A stretch of DNA of 64,000 nt from Alphaproteobacteria bacterium (GTDB lineage Bacteria; Pseudomonadota; Alphaproteobacteria; Rhizobiales; Methyloligellaceae): NCBI GenBank assembly GCA_016869535.1, contig VGDX01000002.1, positions 124,001 to 188,000 on the forward strand. Reading direction: 5' to 3'. Within the stretch, counting starts at the first letter, position 1, and each line of letters opens with the position of its first letter. Positions 1-7,815 of this stretch are shown one piece after another. The notes under the pieces were generated by a model. The model was not told where the DNA came from, searched no databases, and saw only the letters and a program-made list of their open reading frames with translations. Made by a program: the position numbers and the translations under genes.

Positions 1-405
1 GGCGCCCTTGCCCCGCTCGGCGGTGAAGGTCTCTTGGTTGGCAGGATTATAGATTAACCCCGCCACCAGATCGCCCTCTCGCTCCAGCGCAATGGAGATG
101 GCGAAGATCGGGATGCCGTGCATGAAATTGGTGGTGCCATCGAGCGGATCGACGATCCAGCGATGCGTCTGGTCCGCGCCCTTCACTTCGCCACGCTCCT
201 CCATCAGGAAGCCGTAGCCGGGGCGCGCATGGGATAGCTCGCTGTAGAGGATTTGCTCGGCACGCGTATCAGCAGCGGTGACGAAATTGGCAGGGCCCTT
301 GAGCGAGACTTGAAGCTGCTCCACCTCACCGAAATCGCGCGCAAGGCTACGCCCGGCTTTGCGTGCGGCCGCGAGCATCACATTCATCAGCGCCGATGCT
401 GGCAT
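1..405 (-). CDS. suhB: Inositol-1-monophosphatase family protein (SuhB-like), 3' end beyond window
   Basis: Read on the minus strand from an ATG at 405, 135 codons stay open to the window edge, so the C-terminal half is missing. The translation carries the metal- and substrate-binding signature WIVDPLDGTTNF with the preceding FLMEERG segment, which is diagnostic of Mg-dependent inositol monophosphatases (Li-sensitive phosphatase fold). The family hydrolyses inositol-1-phosphate, and bacterial SuhB also acts in rRNA transcription and processing. A GAGGA ribosome binding site sits about 5 bases before the ATG. The gene follows efp by 15 bases on the same strand, so the two are probably co-transcribed. 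The family call is firm; the exact substrate is not shown. Confidence 0.93.
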   Translation of the reverse strand, partial: MPASALMNVMLAAARKAGRSLARDFGEVEQLQVSLKGPANFVTAADTRAEQILYSELSHARPGYGFLMEERGEVKGADQTHRWIVDPLDGTTNFMHGIPIFAISIALEREGDLVAGLIYNPANQETFTAERGKGA

Positions 406-420
406 TGTCCTCGTCCAGTG

Positions 421-984
421 CTAATCGGCGCGGCGGACGTAAGTGAGCTCGTTGGTATCGACGACCACTCGCTCGCCGGCTTCGATGAAGGGGGGCACCA
501 TGATACGCACGCCGTTTTCGAGCTTGGCCGGCTTATAAGATGAAGCCGCGGTTTGCCCTCTCACGACGGGATCGGCTTCGACAACTTCGAGTGTGACTTG
601 ATCCGGCAATGAAACGCCGATCGGGCGTCCCTCATGGCTCTCGACGTTGACCATCATGCCGTCCTGGAGGAAGGCGGCACGCTCTTCGAGGAAATCGCGC
701 GGGATGTTGATCTGGTCGTAAGTGTCTGTATCCATGAAGGTGAGCATGTCGCCATCGGCATAGAGGTACTGATAGTCCTTCTGCTCGAGCCGTACGCGCT
801 CCACCGTTTCCGACGCGCGAAAGCGTTCGTTGAGCTTGGTGCCGTCCAGCACGTTCTTGAGCTCGACTTGGGCGTAGGCCGGCCCCTTGCCCGGCTTGAC
901 CGCCTGCGCTTTGACCGCGATCCACAGTCCGCCTTTGTGCTGAATGACGTTGCCGGGGCGAATCTCATTGCCATTGATTTTCAT
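421..984 (-). CDS. efp: Translation elongation factor P
   Basis: 187 residues, the normal length for bacterial EF-P, with the three beta-barrel domains (N-terminal KOW-like about 1-64, then two OB-like domains). EF-P binds between the P and E sites and rescues ribosomes stalled on polyproline. The modification loop reads KPGKGPA with Lys33 at the tip, the residue that EpmA/EpmB beta-lysylate in the lysine-type branch; an arginine (EarP type) is not present. Neither epmA nor epmB lies in this window. Upstream lies a short spacer with inverted repeats, and downstream suhB follows on the same strand. Confidence 0.98.
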   Translation of the reverse strand: MKINGNEIRPGNVIQHKGGLWIAVKAQAVKPGKGPAYAQVELKNVLDGTKLNERFRASETVERVRLEQKDYQYLYADGDMLTFMDTDTYDQINIPRDFLEERAAFLQDGMMVNVESHEGRPIGVSLPDQVTLEVVEADPVVRGQTAASSYKPAKLENGVRIMVPPFIEAGERVVVDTNELTYVRRAD

Positions 985-1008
985 CAGGTGTCAGGTTCCA
1001 CGTGTCAG

Positions 1009-1078
1009 GGTGTCTGGTATTCGGTGTTAGCTATCAGCTATCAGGTTTTTTGACGCCTGACATCCGATACTGGACACC
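1009..1078. repeat. Imperfect inverted repeat between the Sel1 gene and efp
   Basis: Bases 1009-1030 and the reverse complement of 1057-1078 match at about 16 of 22 positions, both starting GGTGTC. The loop contains short direct repeats of CTATCAG (1031-1044), and further TCAGG and GTGTCAGG copies occur at 985-1010. The right arm reaches the stop codon of the Sel1-repeat gene. It could form a cruciform or an RNA hairpin in the Sel1-efp transcript. There is no U tract, so a terminator is not supported. Confidence 0.5.
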
Positions 1079-1995
1079 TATTCGGTCAGATGGCCGGAGC
1101 GCCAGGCATCGATCGACCGCTCCGCCTGAATGCGCTGATCGGCCGGAAGTCTGGCGAGCATGATGTCGAGGGAGAAATCGCTGACCCCGGCTGAGCGCGC
1201 GAGCAAATGCCATTTCGCCGCCTGCACCGGATCGGCGTCGAACACCACACCGTTGGCATAGAGCCGAGCCAGACGATTCTGGGCGACGGGGTTTCCCTGC
1301 TCGGCTGCCAGACGAAACAGCTTCGCGCCCTTCACCTCGTCGACAGTGACACCGTTACCCTTGAACAGCATCACGCCATATTCGACTTGCGCTTCGGGGA
1401 GACCGGCTTCCGCCGCGCGGGCGGTCCATTCCGCGGCCTTGGCCTGATCAATCGGCACGCCGCGGCCGAATTGATAGAAGGCGCCGAGATCGTATTGGGC
1501 GCGGGGATTGCCGGCTTCGGCCGATTTCTGCATCCATTCGACCGCCTTTGCCTCGTCGACGGGCCGGCCATTGCCATGCAGATAGATGAGGGCGAGATTG
1601 TACGCAGCGGCTTCGTTGCCCTGTTGCGCCGCCTGCTCGAACAGATCGGCGGCAATGCGCAAATCTTTCCGCACACCCAGCCCCTCGGCCACCAGAGATC
1701 CAAGCGAGAATTGGGCATTGGCGTCGCCAAGATCGGCGGCCTGAGCGTAAGCATCTGCAGCCTTGGTAAAGTCCTGGGCGACGCCGAGGCCTTCGGAATA
1801 GATCTCGCCGATTAGCGTGAACGCTTCCCTAGAGCCTTGATTCGCCTCCTCTTGCGCCAGTTCGAGGGCAGTGAGATAGCGGCCTTGCGCGTAGGCGGTG
1901 TAGGACGGACTTTCTGCCGCGATGGCCGGCGCCACGGCGAACGCCAATGCATACGCCGCAACGAGAAAGCCTGTACGCGCCTGAAGAGCGTTCAC
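1078..1995 (-). CDS. Exported Sel1-repeat (TPR-like) protein
   Basis: 305 residues. Residues 1-27 form a signal peptide ending APAIAA, and the remainder is a chain of about six Sel1-like repeats of roughly 36 residues, seen as recurring A-x-x-x-L-G-x-x-Y/L-x-x-G-x-G-V and A-A-x-x-G-N-x-x-A-Q patterns (for example AEAGNPRAQYDLGAFY). Such solenoids bind partner proteins; no catalytic residues are expected. The start is GTG at 1995, which overlaps the TGA of the upstream ThiE-like gene as GTGA, so translation is probably coupled. Function beyond a periplasmic scaffold role is unknown. Confidence 0.85.
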   Translation of the reverse strand: MNALQARTGFLVAAYALAFAVAPAIAAESPSYTAYAQGRYLTALELAQEEANQGSREAFTLIGEIYSEGLGVAQDFTKAADAYAQAADLGDANAQFSLGSLVAEGLGVRKDLRIAADLFEQAAQQGNEAAAYNLALIYLHGNGRPVDEAKAVEWMQKSAEAGNPRAQYDLGAFYQFGRGVPIDQAKAAEWTARAAEAGLPEAQVEYGVMLFKGNGVTVDEVKGAKLFRLAAEQGNPVAQNRLARLYANGVVFDADPVQAAKWHLLARSAGVSDFSLDIMLARLPADQRIQAERSIDAWRSGHLTE

Positions 1996-2624
1996 GCCGC
2001 TCTCCTCTCATCAGCGATAGCGTGCTCGATCTCGGCAATGAGACCTGTCGGATTCCCGTCCAGCCAAATCCTACGCGATGGCGCCACGAAGTCGGCTCCG
2101 AGCCTGGCAAGCCGGGCTGCATCGTCGGGTTTATCGATATTCCAAGCCACGCAAGGCACTACAAACATTTCCGCCCACCAAGAGATAAGGTTCGAACATT
2201 GCTCGATCGTTTCGATCCCTGACGGGACGGTGGCTCCAAAGGCGACATAATCGGCCCCCATCTCGGCCAGGCGTATGGCGTCGTGGCGGCTGAAAGCGCA
2301 ACTTGCGCCGATACTTGCCTCCTTGCCGAGGCGCTCGCGAGCCTGTGTATAGGCTTGTGCGTCGGCCTCGATGTGCACGCCGTCAGCGCCGAGCCGCTCG
2401 GCGAGAAGTACGTCGCCGTCGATCAGACAGGCTGCTCCGGTGGCTTCGACAAGATCGATCAACCGGACGGCATGGATTTCATCGAGCGGCCCCTCGCCGG
2501 AAGAAAGCAACACGCAAGCTATGCGGGTATTTGACAGCGCTTGCGCGAGTTGAGATTCAATCAGTGCTGTGGAGGGCACCGGAAGCTGCAAGTAGAGTCG
2601 GCACTTAGGCTTCGCTTCAGCCAT
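1992..2624 (-). CDS. Divergent ThiE/TenI-fold protein (thiamine phosphate synthase-like)
   Basis: 210 residues from the ATG at 2624; an in-frame start at 2678 is possible and neither has a strong ribosome binding site. The TIM-barrel family is recognised by LGADGVHIEADAQAY and MGADYVAFGATVPSG, which correspond to the phosphate and substrate loops of ThiE. The usual VQLREK strand near the N-terminus is replaced by ACVLLSSGEG, so pyrimidine pyrophosphate binding may be altered. It is translationally coupled to the Sel1-repeat gene downstream. It may be a ThiE paralogue of unknown substrate rather than the pathway enzyme; thiC lies 34 kb away, under a riboswitch, and nothing similar is seen upstream here. 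Confidence 0.75.
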   Translation of the reverse strand: MAEAKPKCRLYLQLPVPSTALIESQLAQALSNTRIACVLLSSGEGPLDEIHAVRLIDLVEATGAACLIDGDVLLAERLGADGVHIEADAQAYTQARERLGKEASIGASCAFSRHDAIRLAEMGADYVAFGATVPSGIETIEQCSNLISWWAEMFVVPCVAWNIDKPDDAARLARLGADFVAPSRRIWLDGNPTGLIAEIEHAIADERRAA

Positions 2625-2846
2625 GATCAGATGGTCCCGCCGCGCTTCCGAATGACCAGACATAGGATTGTGTCTCAAATCATACGCTTCGCGGCACTGT
2701 CAATCTCTGGCCGGGGACAAGCAAAGCGATGGTCTGATCGCAGTTGAAATTATGCATTAACCCACCACATTATCGCCAGACCGCTAAGGCACAAAATCAA
2801 GCCGGTCACCTGTGGCAAGGGGCGCCTGAACGGAGGGAAAACCGCC

Positions 2847-3137
2847 ATGACTCAAGCCGAGGCTCTGCAGCAGGCAACAAAAAGGCTTGATGTGGCGGTC
2901 GATGAGCTTGAGAATTTCGTCCGCCAGGTGTTTGCCGCGGGAGAAGGCGCTGTTTCTCTCGCCGAGATGCAAGAACAGCTTCGTTATCTGGCTGATGAGC
3001 GCGACCAGCTGCTTCAGGATCTCGACGCTGAACGCGAGCGTGTGCGGCGCTTGCGAGCCGCCAATGAAGACGTTTCCGGCCGCCTCGAAGCCGTGATGGG
3101 AACGATAAAAGACATGATGCAAGCAGTGCCGGGCTAA
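2847..3137 (+). CDS. DUF4164 coiled-coil protein
   Basis: 96 residues, almost entirely a predicted helical coiled coil (heptad-like leucines from about residue 15 to 85, e.g. LRYLADERDQLLQDLDAE). No signal peptide or membrane segment. It matches the small DUF4164 proteins that precede zapA in Hyphomicrobiales. It ends 21 bases before zapA and on the same strand, so it probably belongs to the same transcript and may act with ZapA at the division ring; that role is inferred only from position and coiled-coil nature. Confidence 0.85.
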   Translation: MTQAEALQQATKRLDVAVDELENFVRQVFAAGEGAVSLAEMQEQLRYLADERDQLLQDLDAERERVRRLRAANEDVSGRLEAVMGTIKDMMQAVPG

Positions 3138-3158
3138 CCGATAGAGCGGGGGTAGGCG

Positions 3159-3554
3159 ATGGGACAGATCGACGTCACGCTCAACGGCCGCGCCTACAGG
3201 CTCGAATGCGGTGATGGGGAAGAGACCCATCTTTTCGAGCTTGCCGAATATCTTGGGACACATGTCGAGGCCATGCGGCGCAAATTCGGCCAAGTCGGCG
3301 ACGACCGGCTGATCCTCATGGCCTCGCTCGTGGTGGCTGATGAGTTATGGGATTTGCGACGCCAGATCGAGGCGATGAAGACGACACTCGCTGAAGCGCG
3401 CCGCGACAAGTCGGCATCCGACGAATCAGCCAAGCACACGCAATCGGATTTCGCCGCTCGGATTAGCGCCGCGGCTGACCGCCTGGAAATGTTGAACGAG
3501 CAATTCGCCGCCGCAGGCGTTACCAGTGCGACGAACCGGCGCCAGTCGCCATAG
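3159..3554 (+). CDS. zapA: Cell division protein ZapA
   Basis: 131 residues. The N-terminal globular domain (1-60) contains the ZapA pattern VTLNGRAYRLECGDGEE followed by LAEYLGTHV and the helix DRLILMASLVVADEL. The C-terminal half is coiled coil. ZapA bundles FtsZ filaments at midcell. It follows DUF4164 and is directly upstream of the 6S RNA gene, the conserved alphaproteobacterial order. Confidence 0.93.
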   Translation: MGQIDVTLNGRAYRLECGDGEETHLFELAEYLGTHVEAMRRKFGQVGDDRLILMASLVVADELWDLRRQIEAMKTTLAEARRDKSASDESAKHTQSDFAARISAAADRLEMLNEQFAAAGVTSATNRRQSP

Positions 3555-3581
3555 CGAGCGCATTTCGTTAAAGTTCACATT

Positions 3582-3739
3582 GGCGGGCTGCAAGGCGCGT
3601 TAGGAGCACTTTTCCCAGGGCCCTATAAGATCCTATGGGAGCCGACCCTGGCGGGGATCGTGGTCTCCGTCATTTGGCGCCCACCTACTTATGTAGGGAC
3701 ACCCGGGATCTTCGCTCCGACGGCCATTGCGGCCCTGCC
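3582..3739 (+). ncRNA. ssrS: 6S RNA (ssrS)
   Basis: No protein fits this stretch. Bases 3582-3593 (GGCGGGCTGCAA) pair with 3727-3739 (TTGCGGCCCTGCC) over 12 base pairs with one bulged base, giving a closing stem of a 158-nt RNA, the right size for 6S. The interior shows CCAGGG paired with CCCTGG around 3615-3655 and a CTAC/GTAG hairpin near 3688-3700, so a long rod with an open middle is plausible. A short T run (ATTTTCC) follows the 3' arm. Position between zapA and the metallophosphoesterase is the known ssrS site in alphaproteobacteria. 6S RNA mimics an open promoter and sequesters sigma70 RNA polymerase. Ends are estimated from the stem. Confidence 0.85.
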
Positions 3740-3821
3740 ATTTTCCTCGAACTGGCGGCACGCGCCGCTATTAGGTATTGACGCCCGACAGGCGACCCTT
3801 CGGCATTGGATCGGCGGATTT

Positions 3822-4652
3822 ATGCGCGTTTTGTTTCTAGGGGATTTGGTTGGACGCTCAGGGCGTTCGGCTGTCATCGATTCATTGCCGGGATTGCGGC
3901 AGCGTTACCGCGCCGATTTCGTCATCGTAAATGGCGAGAATGCCGCTGGCGGCTTTGGTATCACCGAACCGATCCTGAACGAGTTGCTTGATGCCGGCGC
4001 CGACGTGGTGACGACCGGCAATCATGTCTGGGATCAGCGCGAGGCTCTTGTGTTCATCGAGCGTCACGACCGGCTGCTCAGACCGATTAACTATCCGCAA
4101 GGTACGCCGGGTAAGGGTGTAGGCCTTTACAAGGCAACGAACGGCGCCGACGTGCTGGTGATCAACGCGCAAGGCCGCGTGTTCATGTCTGATACCGACG
4201 ATCCTTTCCGCGCGATCGAGCATGAGCTCGAAGCCTGCGGACTGAAGACCGGTGCCGACGCCATCGTCATCGATTTCCATGCCGAAGCGACTTCCGAGAA
4301 GGAGGCGCTGGCGCATTTCGTCGACGGACGGGCGAGTGCGGTGATCGGCACGCATACTCATGTGCCGACCGCCGATGAGCAGATCCTGAATGGCGGCACC
4401 GCCTATATCAGCGATGTCGGCATGTGCGGTGATTTCGATTCCGTGCTGGGCATGGACAAGGAAGAACCGCTTTCGCGTTTCCTCACGCAGATACCGAGCG
4501 CGCGGTTTGCGCCTGCGCAGGGCGCGGCGACCATTTGCGGCGTGGGCATCGATATCGACGATGCGACCGGGCTCGCGCGCGCCATCGCCCCGCTCAGAAT
4601 AGGCGGCAGGCTGTCACAGACCGAGCCGGCCTTCTTTCTGCCGGAAGCTTAG
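3822..4652 (+). CDS. TIGR00282/YmdB-like metallophosphoesterase
   Basis: 276 residues from the ATG at 3822, where homology begins with MRVLFLGDLVGRSGR; an open frame reaching further upstream runs into the 6S RNA gene and is not credible. Metal-binding motifs of the calcineurin-like fold are visible: GDLVG, NGENAAGGFG, GNHVWDQ and GTHTHVPTAD. The family includes YmdB, a 2',3'-cyclic-nucleotide phosphodiesterase, but the substrate here is unknown. The gene for 5-formyltetrahydrofolate cyclo-ligase, which often stands between ssrS and this gene, is not present. Confidence 0.92.
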   Translation: MRVLFLGDLVGRSGRSAVIDSLPGLRQRYRADFVIVNGENAAGGFGITEPILNELLDAGADVVTTGNHVWDQREALVFIERHDRLLRPINYPQGTPGKGVGLYKATNGADVLVINAQGRVFMSDTDDPFRAIEHELEACGLKTGADAIVIDFHAEATSEKEALAHFVDGRASAVIGTHTHVPTADEQILNGGTAYISDVGMCGDFDSVLGMDKEEPLSRFLTQIPSARFAPAQGAATICGVGIDIDDATGLARAIAPLRIGGRLSQTEPAFFLPEA

Positions 4653-4900
4653 GCGGAGTGGAGTTGAATATGCGTGCCGTTCGCGCTTGTGCCGTTGATG
4701 CCGGCCGAGCGGCCATGCGCGAGAAGGCGCTTCAGGCAGAAGATTGCTTCGTCAAGATGAAGCAGAGCGACTTCCGCATCATAACATTCGTTGAACAGGG
4801 ACCTGCGCGCCTTGGCGACATGCTCTGCGGCCTCCGAACAAAGCTCGGATAAGCTAAAAGAAGGCATGACTTCGTCATGCATTTTCGACTTCTGCTTCAT
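4649..4900 (-). CDS. Small unknown protein
   Basis: 83 residues from the ATG at 4900, chosen because a GAGGG ribosome binding site lies 6 bases before it; an in-frame ATG at 4912 lacks one. It looks largely helical, with Leu/Ala/Cys-rich stretches (LCSEAAEHVAKARRSLF, AEVALLHLDEAIFCL) resembling a helical bundle, and has no signal peptide. Its stop overlaps that of the converging phosphoesterase gene by 3-4 bases. No family is recognised. Expression is uncertain, but the strong ribosome site argues for it. Confidence 0.5.
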   Translation of the reverse strand: MKQKSKMHDEVMPSFSLSELCSEAAEHVAKARRSLFNECYDAEVALLHLDEAIFCLKRLLAHGRSAGINGTSANGTHIQLHSA

Positions 4901-5020
4901 GGTAGCCCTCATCGGTTACGCGGTACGCTGACCTTCAACTGTCAGGCCTTTGGGGTTAAGGCTTCGCTAAGAAAGATGCGGGGGCTTGATCGAAAGGCCG
5001 CCGACCAATAGGGAACGGGC

Positions 5021-5770
5021 ATGGCAGGCCATTCGAAATTCAAGAATATCCAGTTTCGCAAGGGGGCGCAGGATAAGAAGCGCTCCAAACTGTTCTCCAA
5101 GCTCGCGCGCGAGATCACCGCTGCGGCGAAGATGGGGTTGCCTGATCCCGCCATGAACCCGCGGCTCAGAACCGCCGTGACCGCTGCGCGTGCGCAGAAC
5201 ATGCCCAAGGACAATATCGAGCGCGCCGTCAAGAAGAGCCAGGAGGCGGGCGGCGCCAATTACGAGGAGGTCCGCTATGAGGGTTTCGGCGCGGGCGGCG
5301 TTGGCGTCATCGTCGAGGCCCTGACCGACAACCGCAATCGCACGGCGAGCGAGGTGCGCTCGATCTTCTCGAAGTTCGGCGGCAATCTCGGCGAGACCGG
5401 CGCTGTGTCGTTCAATTTCGACAGGCTCGGTGCCATCGAGTTCGATGCGCGCGTTGCCACGGCCGACGGCATGTTGGAGGCGGCCATCGAGGCCGGCGCC
5501 GACGATGTCGAGTCTGGCGATGAGGGCCACACCGTCTATTGTCACCCCGACGAGCTGCATCAAGTGGCCAAGGCGCTCGAGGCACGTTTCGGCGAGCCGC
5601 GCAGCGTACAGATCGTGTGGCGGCCCAAGACCGAGGTGCCGATCGACGAGGAAACGGGCCAGAAGCTCCTGCGCATGATCGACGCGCTCGAAGAGTTGGA
5701 CGATGTGCAGCAGGTCTATGCGAATTTCGACGTCGCCGAGGACGTGCTGCAAAGACTGACCGCTGCGTGA
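5021..5770 (+). CDS. yebC: YebC/PmpR-family regulator (TACO1-like)
   Basis: 249 residues, the usual size. It starts [18 protein letters not shown], the conserved YebC N-terminus, and carries the internal NPRLRTAV and [17 protein letters not shown] segments. YebC proteins bind DNA near target promoters and, in recent work on the family, assist ribosomes at difficult proline motifs. In alphaproteobacteria yebC usually stands next to ruvC; here the two are 4.5 kb apart, with accessory genes between. Confidence 0.97.
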   Translation: MAGHSKFKNIQFRKGAQDKKRSKLFSKLAREITAAAKMGLPDPAMNPRLRTAVTAARAQNMPKDNIERAVKKSQEAGGANYEEVRYEGFGAGGVGVIVEALTDNRNRTASEVRSIFSKFGGNLGETGAVSFNFDRLGAIEFDARVATADGMLEAAIEAGADDVESGDEGHTVYCHPDELHQVAKALEARFGEPRSVQIVWRPKTEVPIDEETGQKLLRMIDALEELDDVQQVYANFDVAEDVLQRLTAA

Positions 5771-5782
5771 GATGGCAACCTC

Positions 5783-6214
5783 ATGACGCCACGCCGTTCA
5801 TCGACCAAGGCCGCACGCGGGCACCGAAAACAGCAGGCCGCATTGCCGGGCAACGGCGGTCTTGCACGGATCGGCCGTGCGTTCTGGAATACGATGGGCG
5901 GTTTGCGCGAAGGCTTGAGTACCGAGGCGGCGATCAAGCAGGAGGTGGCGATCGCGCTCATCGCTTTTCCCTTGTCATTTTTCATCGCCACCAATCTCTG
6001 GGTCTGGGTGGCGCTGATCGGCAGCCTGCTACTTTTGCTCTCGATCGAATTTCTCAACACCGCCATCGAGCGTCTGTGCAACCATCTCCATCCCGGGCGG
6101 CACGAGGCCATCCGCGTGACCAAGGACCTGGCCTCCGCCGGCGTATTCTTCGCCATTGCCCTGACGGGACTGATCTGGTTCGCGGCTTTGCTCGCGCGTT
6201 TCGGCTTATTTTGA
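5783..6214 (+). CDS. dgkA: Diacylglycerol kinase (prokaryotic DgkA type)
   Basis: 143 residues. After a basic N-terminal extension of about 30 residues comes the compact DgkA fold: the surface helix (REGLSTEAAIKQEVAI), then three membrane helices. The active-site pattern SIEFLNTAIE matches IVEILNSAIE of the E. coli enzyme, and TKDLASAGV matches AKDMGSAAV. The enzyme phosphorylates diacylglycerol released by lipid and glucan metabolism in the inner membrane. It starts 12 bases after yebC and ends 3 bases before the glycosyltransferase gene, so the three may be co-transcribed. Confidence 0.92.
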   Translation: MTPRRSSTKAARGHRKQQAALPGNGGLARIGRAFWNTMGGLREGLSTEAAIKQEVAIALIAFPLSFFIATNLWVWVALIGSLLLLLSIEFLNTAIERLCNHLHPGRHEAIRVTKDLASAGVFFAIALTGLIWFAALLARFGLF

Positions 6215-6217
6215 CGC

Positions 6218-7048
6218 ATGGCAGGCCTTTGGCAGATCCGCGAATCCGAGACGGTCATTACCGGTAACGAGACGCTACTGGGGCAGAAGCATGTCCTGGT
6301 CGCACTGACACGCGTGCGTAACGAGGCGCTGCTGCTCCCAGATACGCTCGATTATCTCGCCGGCCAGGTCGATGCGATTCTCGCCTATGACGACGCCAGC
6401 ACCGACGATACTGTGGCGATCCTCAGCGCGCATCCGAAGGTCGCGCTAGTCGTCGCCAACCGGCAATGGGAAGAGGACATTGCTGCGCGCAAGCTCGCCG
6501 AGGGGCGTCATCGCGGGCTCCTGCTCGGTCTCGCGCGCGAAAATGTGCCGCACGACTGGATGCTCTGCTTCGATCCCGACGAGCGCGTGACCGGCGATCT
6601 GCGTGGCTTCATCGCGAGACTTAGCGGACAGGATTGCGATGCGGTGCGGGTCCGGCTGTTCGACGCCTATATGACGCCCGACGATCACGCACCGTATGAA
6701 TCAGGCCGTGCATTGCTTGATTTTCGCCGCTATTTCGGGCCCGAGGAGCGAGACATTCTCATGCTGTGGCGCAACCGGCCGCAGATCGTCTTTGCCGAAG
6801 GCGATGGGCGCACGCCGCGCGGCATGGAACGCATCACGACTGATCTTTACTGTCAGCATTACGGCAAGTCACTCTCGGTCGCGCACTGGGAAGAGACCTG
6901 CGACTACTACATCAAGCACTTTCCGTTCGACACTTACGGCAAGAAATGGACGGACCGCAAAGGCCGCGCGATTCATACCGAATCCGACTTTGGCAGGCCG
7001 CTCTATGCATGGGATGAGACCTTGTTCGCCAATGCCGTGCTGATGTGA
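6218..7048 (+). CDS. Family 2 glycosyltransferase-like protein
   Basis: 276 residues, cytoplasmic. A GT-A nucleotide-binding fold is indicated by VALTRVRNEALLLPDTLDYL, the DDASTDDT acidic motif (Asp58-Asp59) and the DxD-like CFDPDER. The C-terminal part (DLYCQHYGKS, HFPFDTYGKK) is typical of short GT2 proteins lacking membrane anchors. Donor and acceptor cannot be told from sequence. It lies 3 bases after dgkA. A truncated kinase remnant follows on the other strand, so the right flank of the gene is rearranged. Confidence 0.82.
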   Translation: MAGLWQIRESETVITGNETLLGQKHVLVALTRVRNEALLLPDTLDYLAGQVDAILAYDDASTDDTVAILSAHPKVALVVANRQWEEDIAARKLAEGRHRGLLLGLARENVPHDWMLCFDPDERVTGDLRGFIARLSGQDCDAVRVRLFDAYMTPDDHAPYESGRALLDFRRYFGPEERDILMLWRNRPQIVFAEGDGRTPRGMERITTDLYCQHYGKSLSVAHWEETCDYYIKHFPFDTYGKKWTDRKGRAIHTESDFGRPLYAWDETLFANAVLM

Positions 7049-7066
7049 GCGCCGCATCGATGCGAC

Positions 7067-7262
7067 TCAGGCCTGCTTGCGCAGGGCGCGAGCCCGGCGG
7101 CGCGCCGTCGGCAGGCGCAGATCGACACGGAAGCCTCTCTTCAACGTCTCGAATGACAGCGTGCCTCCCCAGGCATCGGCGATGTCGTTGACGATGGCGA
7201 GGCCAAGCCCCGGAGCTGCTTCCCGGTTATGACGACTGAACGGCTGAAACAGGTAGTGCCGA
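7067..7262 (-). pseudogene. C-terminal remnant of a sensor histidine kinase
   Basis: On the minus strand, ending at the TGA at 7069-7067, about 60 codons encode the end of an HATPase domain: LFQPF (F box) then GLGLAIVNDIADAWGG (G2 box) and a typical final strand (GFRVDLRLP). No start, H box, N box or G1 box precedes it; in-frame stops appear from 7297 upward and the reading frame no longer resembles a kinase above about 7262. This is a 5'-truncated gene, so it is non-functional. No matching response regulator is nearby. Confidence 0.8.
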
Positions 7263-7517
7263 GATGAAAACGGGGTGGCGATGAACGTCGTCCACTACGA
7301 TGCGAAGTTCGCACAATTTTGACCCCAGCTCCCATTTCGGGAATTGCCAAGACATGGCAGCGCAATCGGCTTGAATCGGCAAATTTTCAGGCAAACGCTC
7401 TGCGGCAAGAAAAACGTAATGTACCGTACCAATTTCTTCGATCGGTCGGATGCCCCCATGTCAAAGAGAAGCCATATTCCAGTTTGCGTTGAAAATTCAA
7501 TAAAGGAGGAGACGCTT

Positions 7518-7757
7518 ATGAAAAAGATTGTAGTCGCGAGTCTGCTGGTGGTCGGTCTATCGCTGCCGGCTTTTGCCGCTACCAAGTGGTACGTCGTGGT
7601 CGATACCGTGAAGAATTGTTCCGTGGTCGAAGGCGGCACGAGCGCCGGTCTGACCGCAATCGGGAATAAAGACGGCTACGATTCCCCTGATGCCGCCGGC
7701 GATGCTCTGACCAAGTTCCGTAAAGACACCGACACGTGCGTGGGTGTCGTCGAGTAG
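7518..7757 (+). CDS. Small exported protein of unknown function
   Basis: 79 residues from the ATG at 7518, which follows a near-perfect AAGGAGGAG ribosome site; upstream in-frame ATGs lack one. Residues 1-21 are a classical signal peptide (MKKIVVASLL...AFA), leaving a mature protein of about 58 residues with two cysteines (NCSVV and DTCVG) that could form a disulfide. The mature part has Lys/Asp-rich C-terminal segments. A hairpin terminator follows immediately, so this is a monocistronic, well-expressed gene. Similar small Hyphomicrobiales exported proteins exist but have no assigned function. Confidence 0.8.
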   Translation: MKKIVVASLLVVGLSLPAFAATKWYVVVDTVKNCSVVEGGTSAGLTAIGNKDGYDSPDAAGDALTKFRKDTDTCVGVVE

Positions 7758-7768
7758 CAAACGAATTT

Positions 7769-7795
7769 GAGGCGCCCGGTCATTCTGGGCGCCTC
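7769..7795 (+). terminator. Hairpin terminator after the small exported protein gene
   Basis: GAGGCGCCC (7769-7777) pairs perfectly with GGGCGCCTC (7787-7795) around a 9-base loop, 11 bases after the stop codon. The following TAATCATT is only weakly T-rich. It lies between converging genes and may serve both strands. Confidence 0.75.
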
Positions 7796-7815
7796 TAATC
7801 ATTCCAAGCTAGGGC

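Noticed and set aside
3660..3821. Longer start for the metallophosphoesterase
   Set aside because: This region overlaps the 6S RNA gene and lacks family similarity; homology begins at 3822.
4535..4852. Plus-strand frame after the phosphoesterase
   Set aside because: It begins inside the phosphoesterase gene in another frame and has no ribosome site; the minus-strand frame has a strong one.
7263..7420. Insertion sequence end near the kinase remnant
   Set aside because: The TTTTGACCCC sequence hints at an element end, but there is no terminal inverted repeat pair, duplication or transposase.
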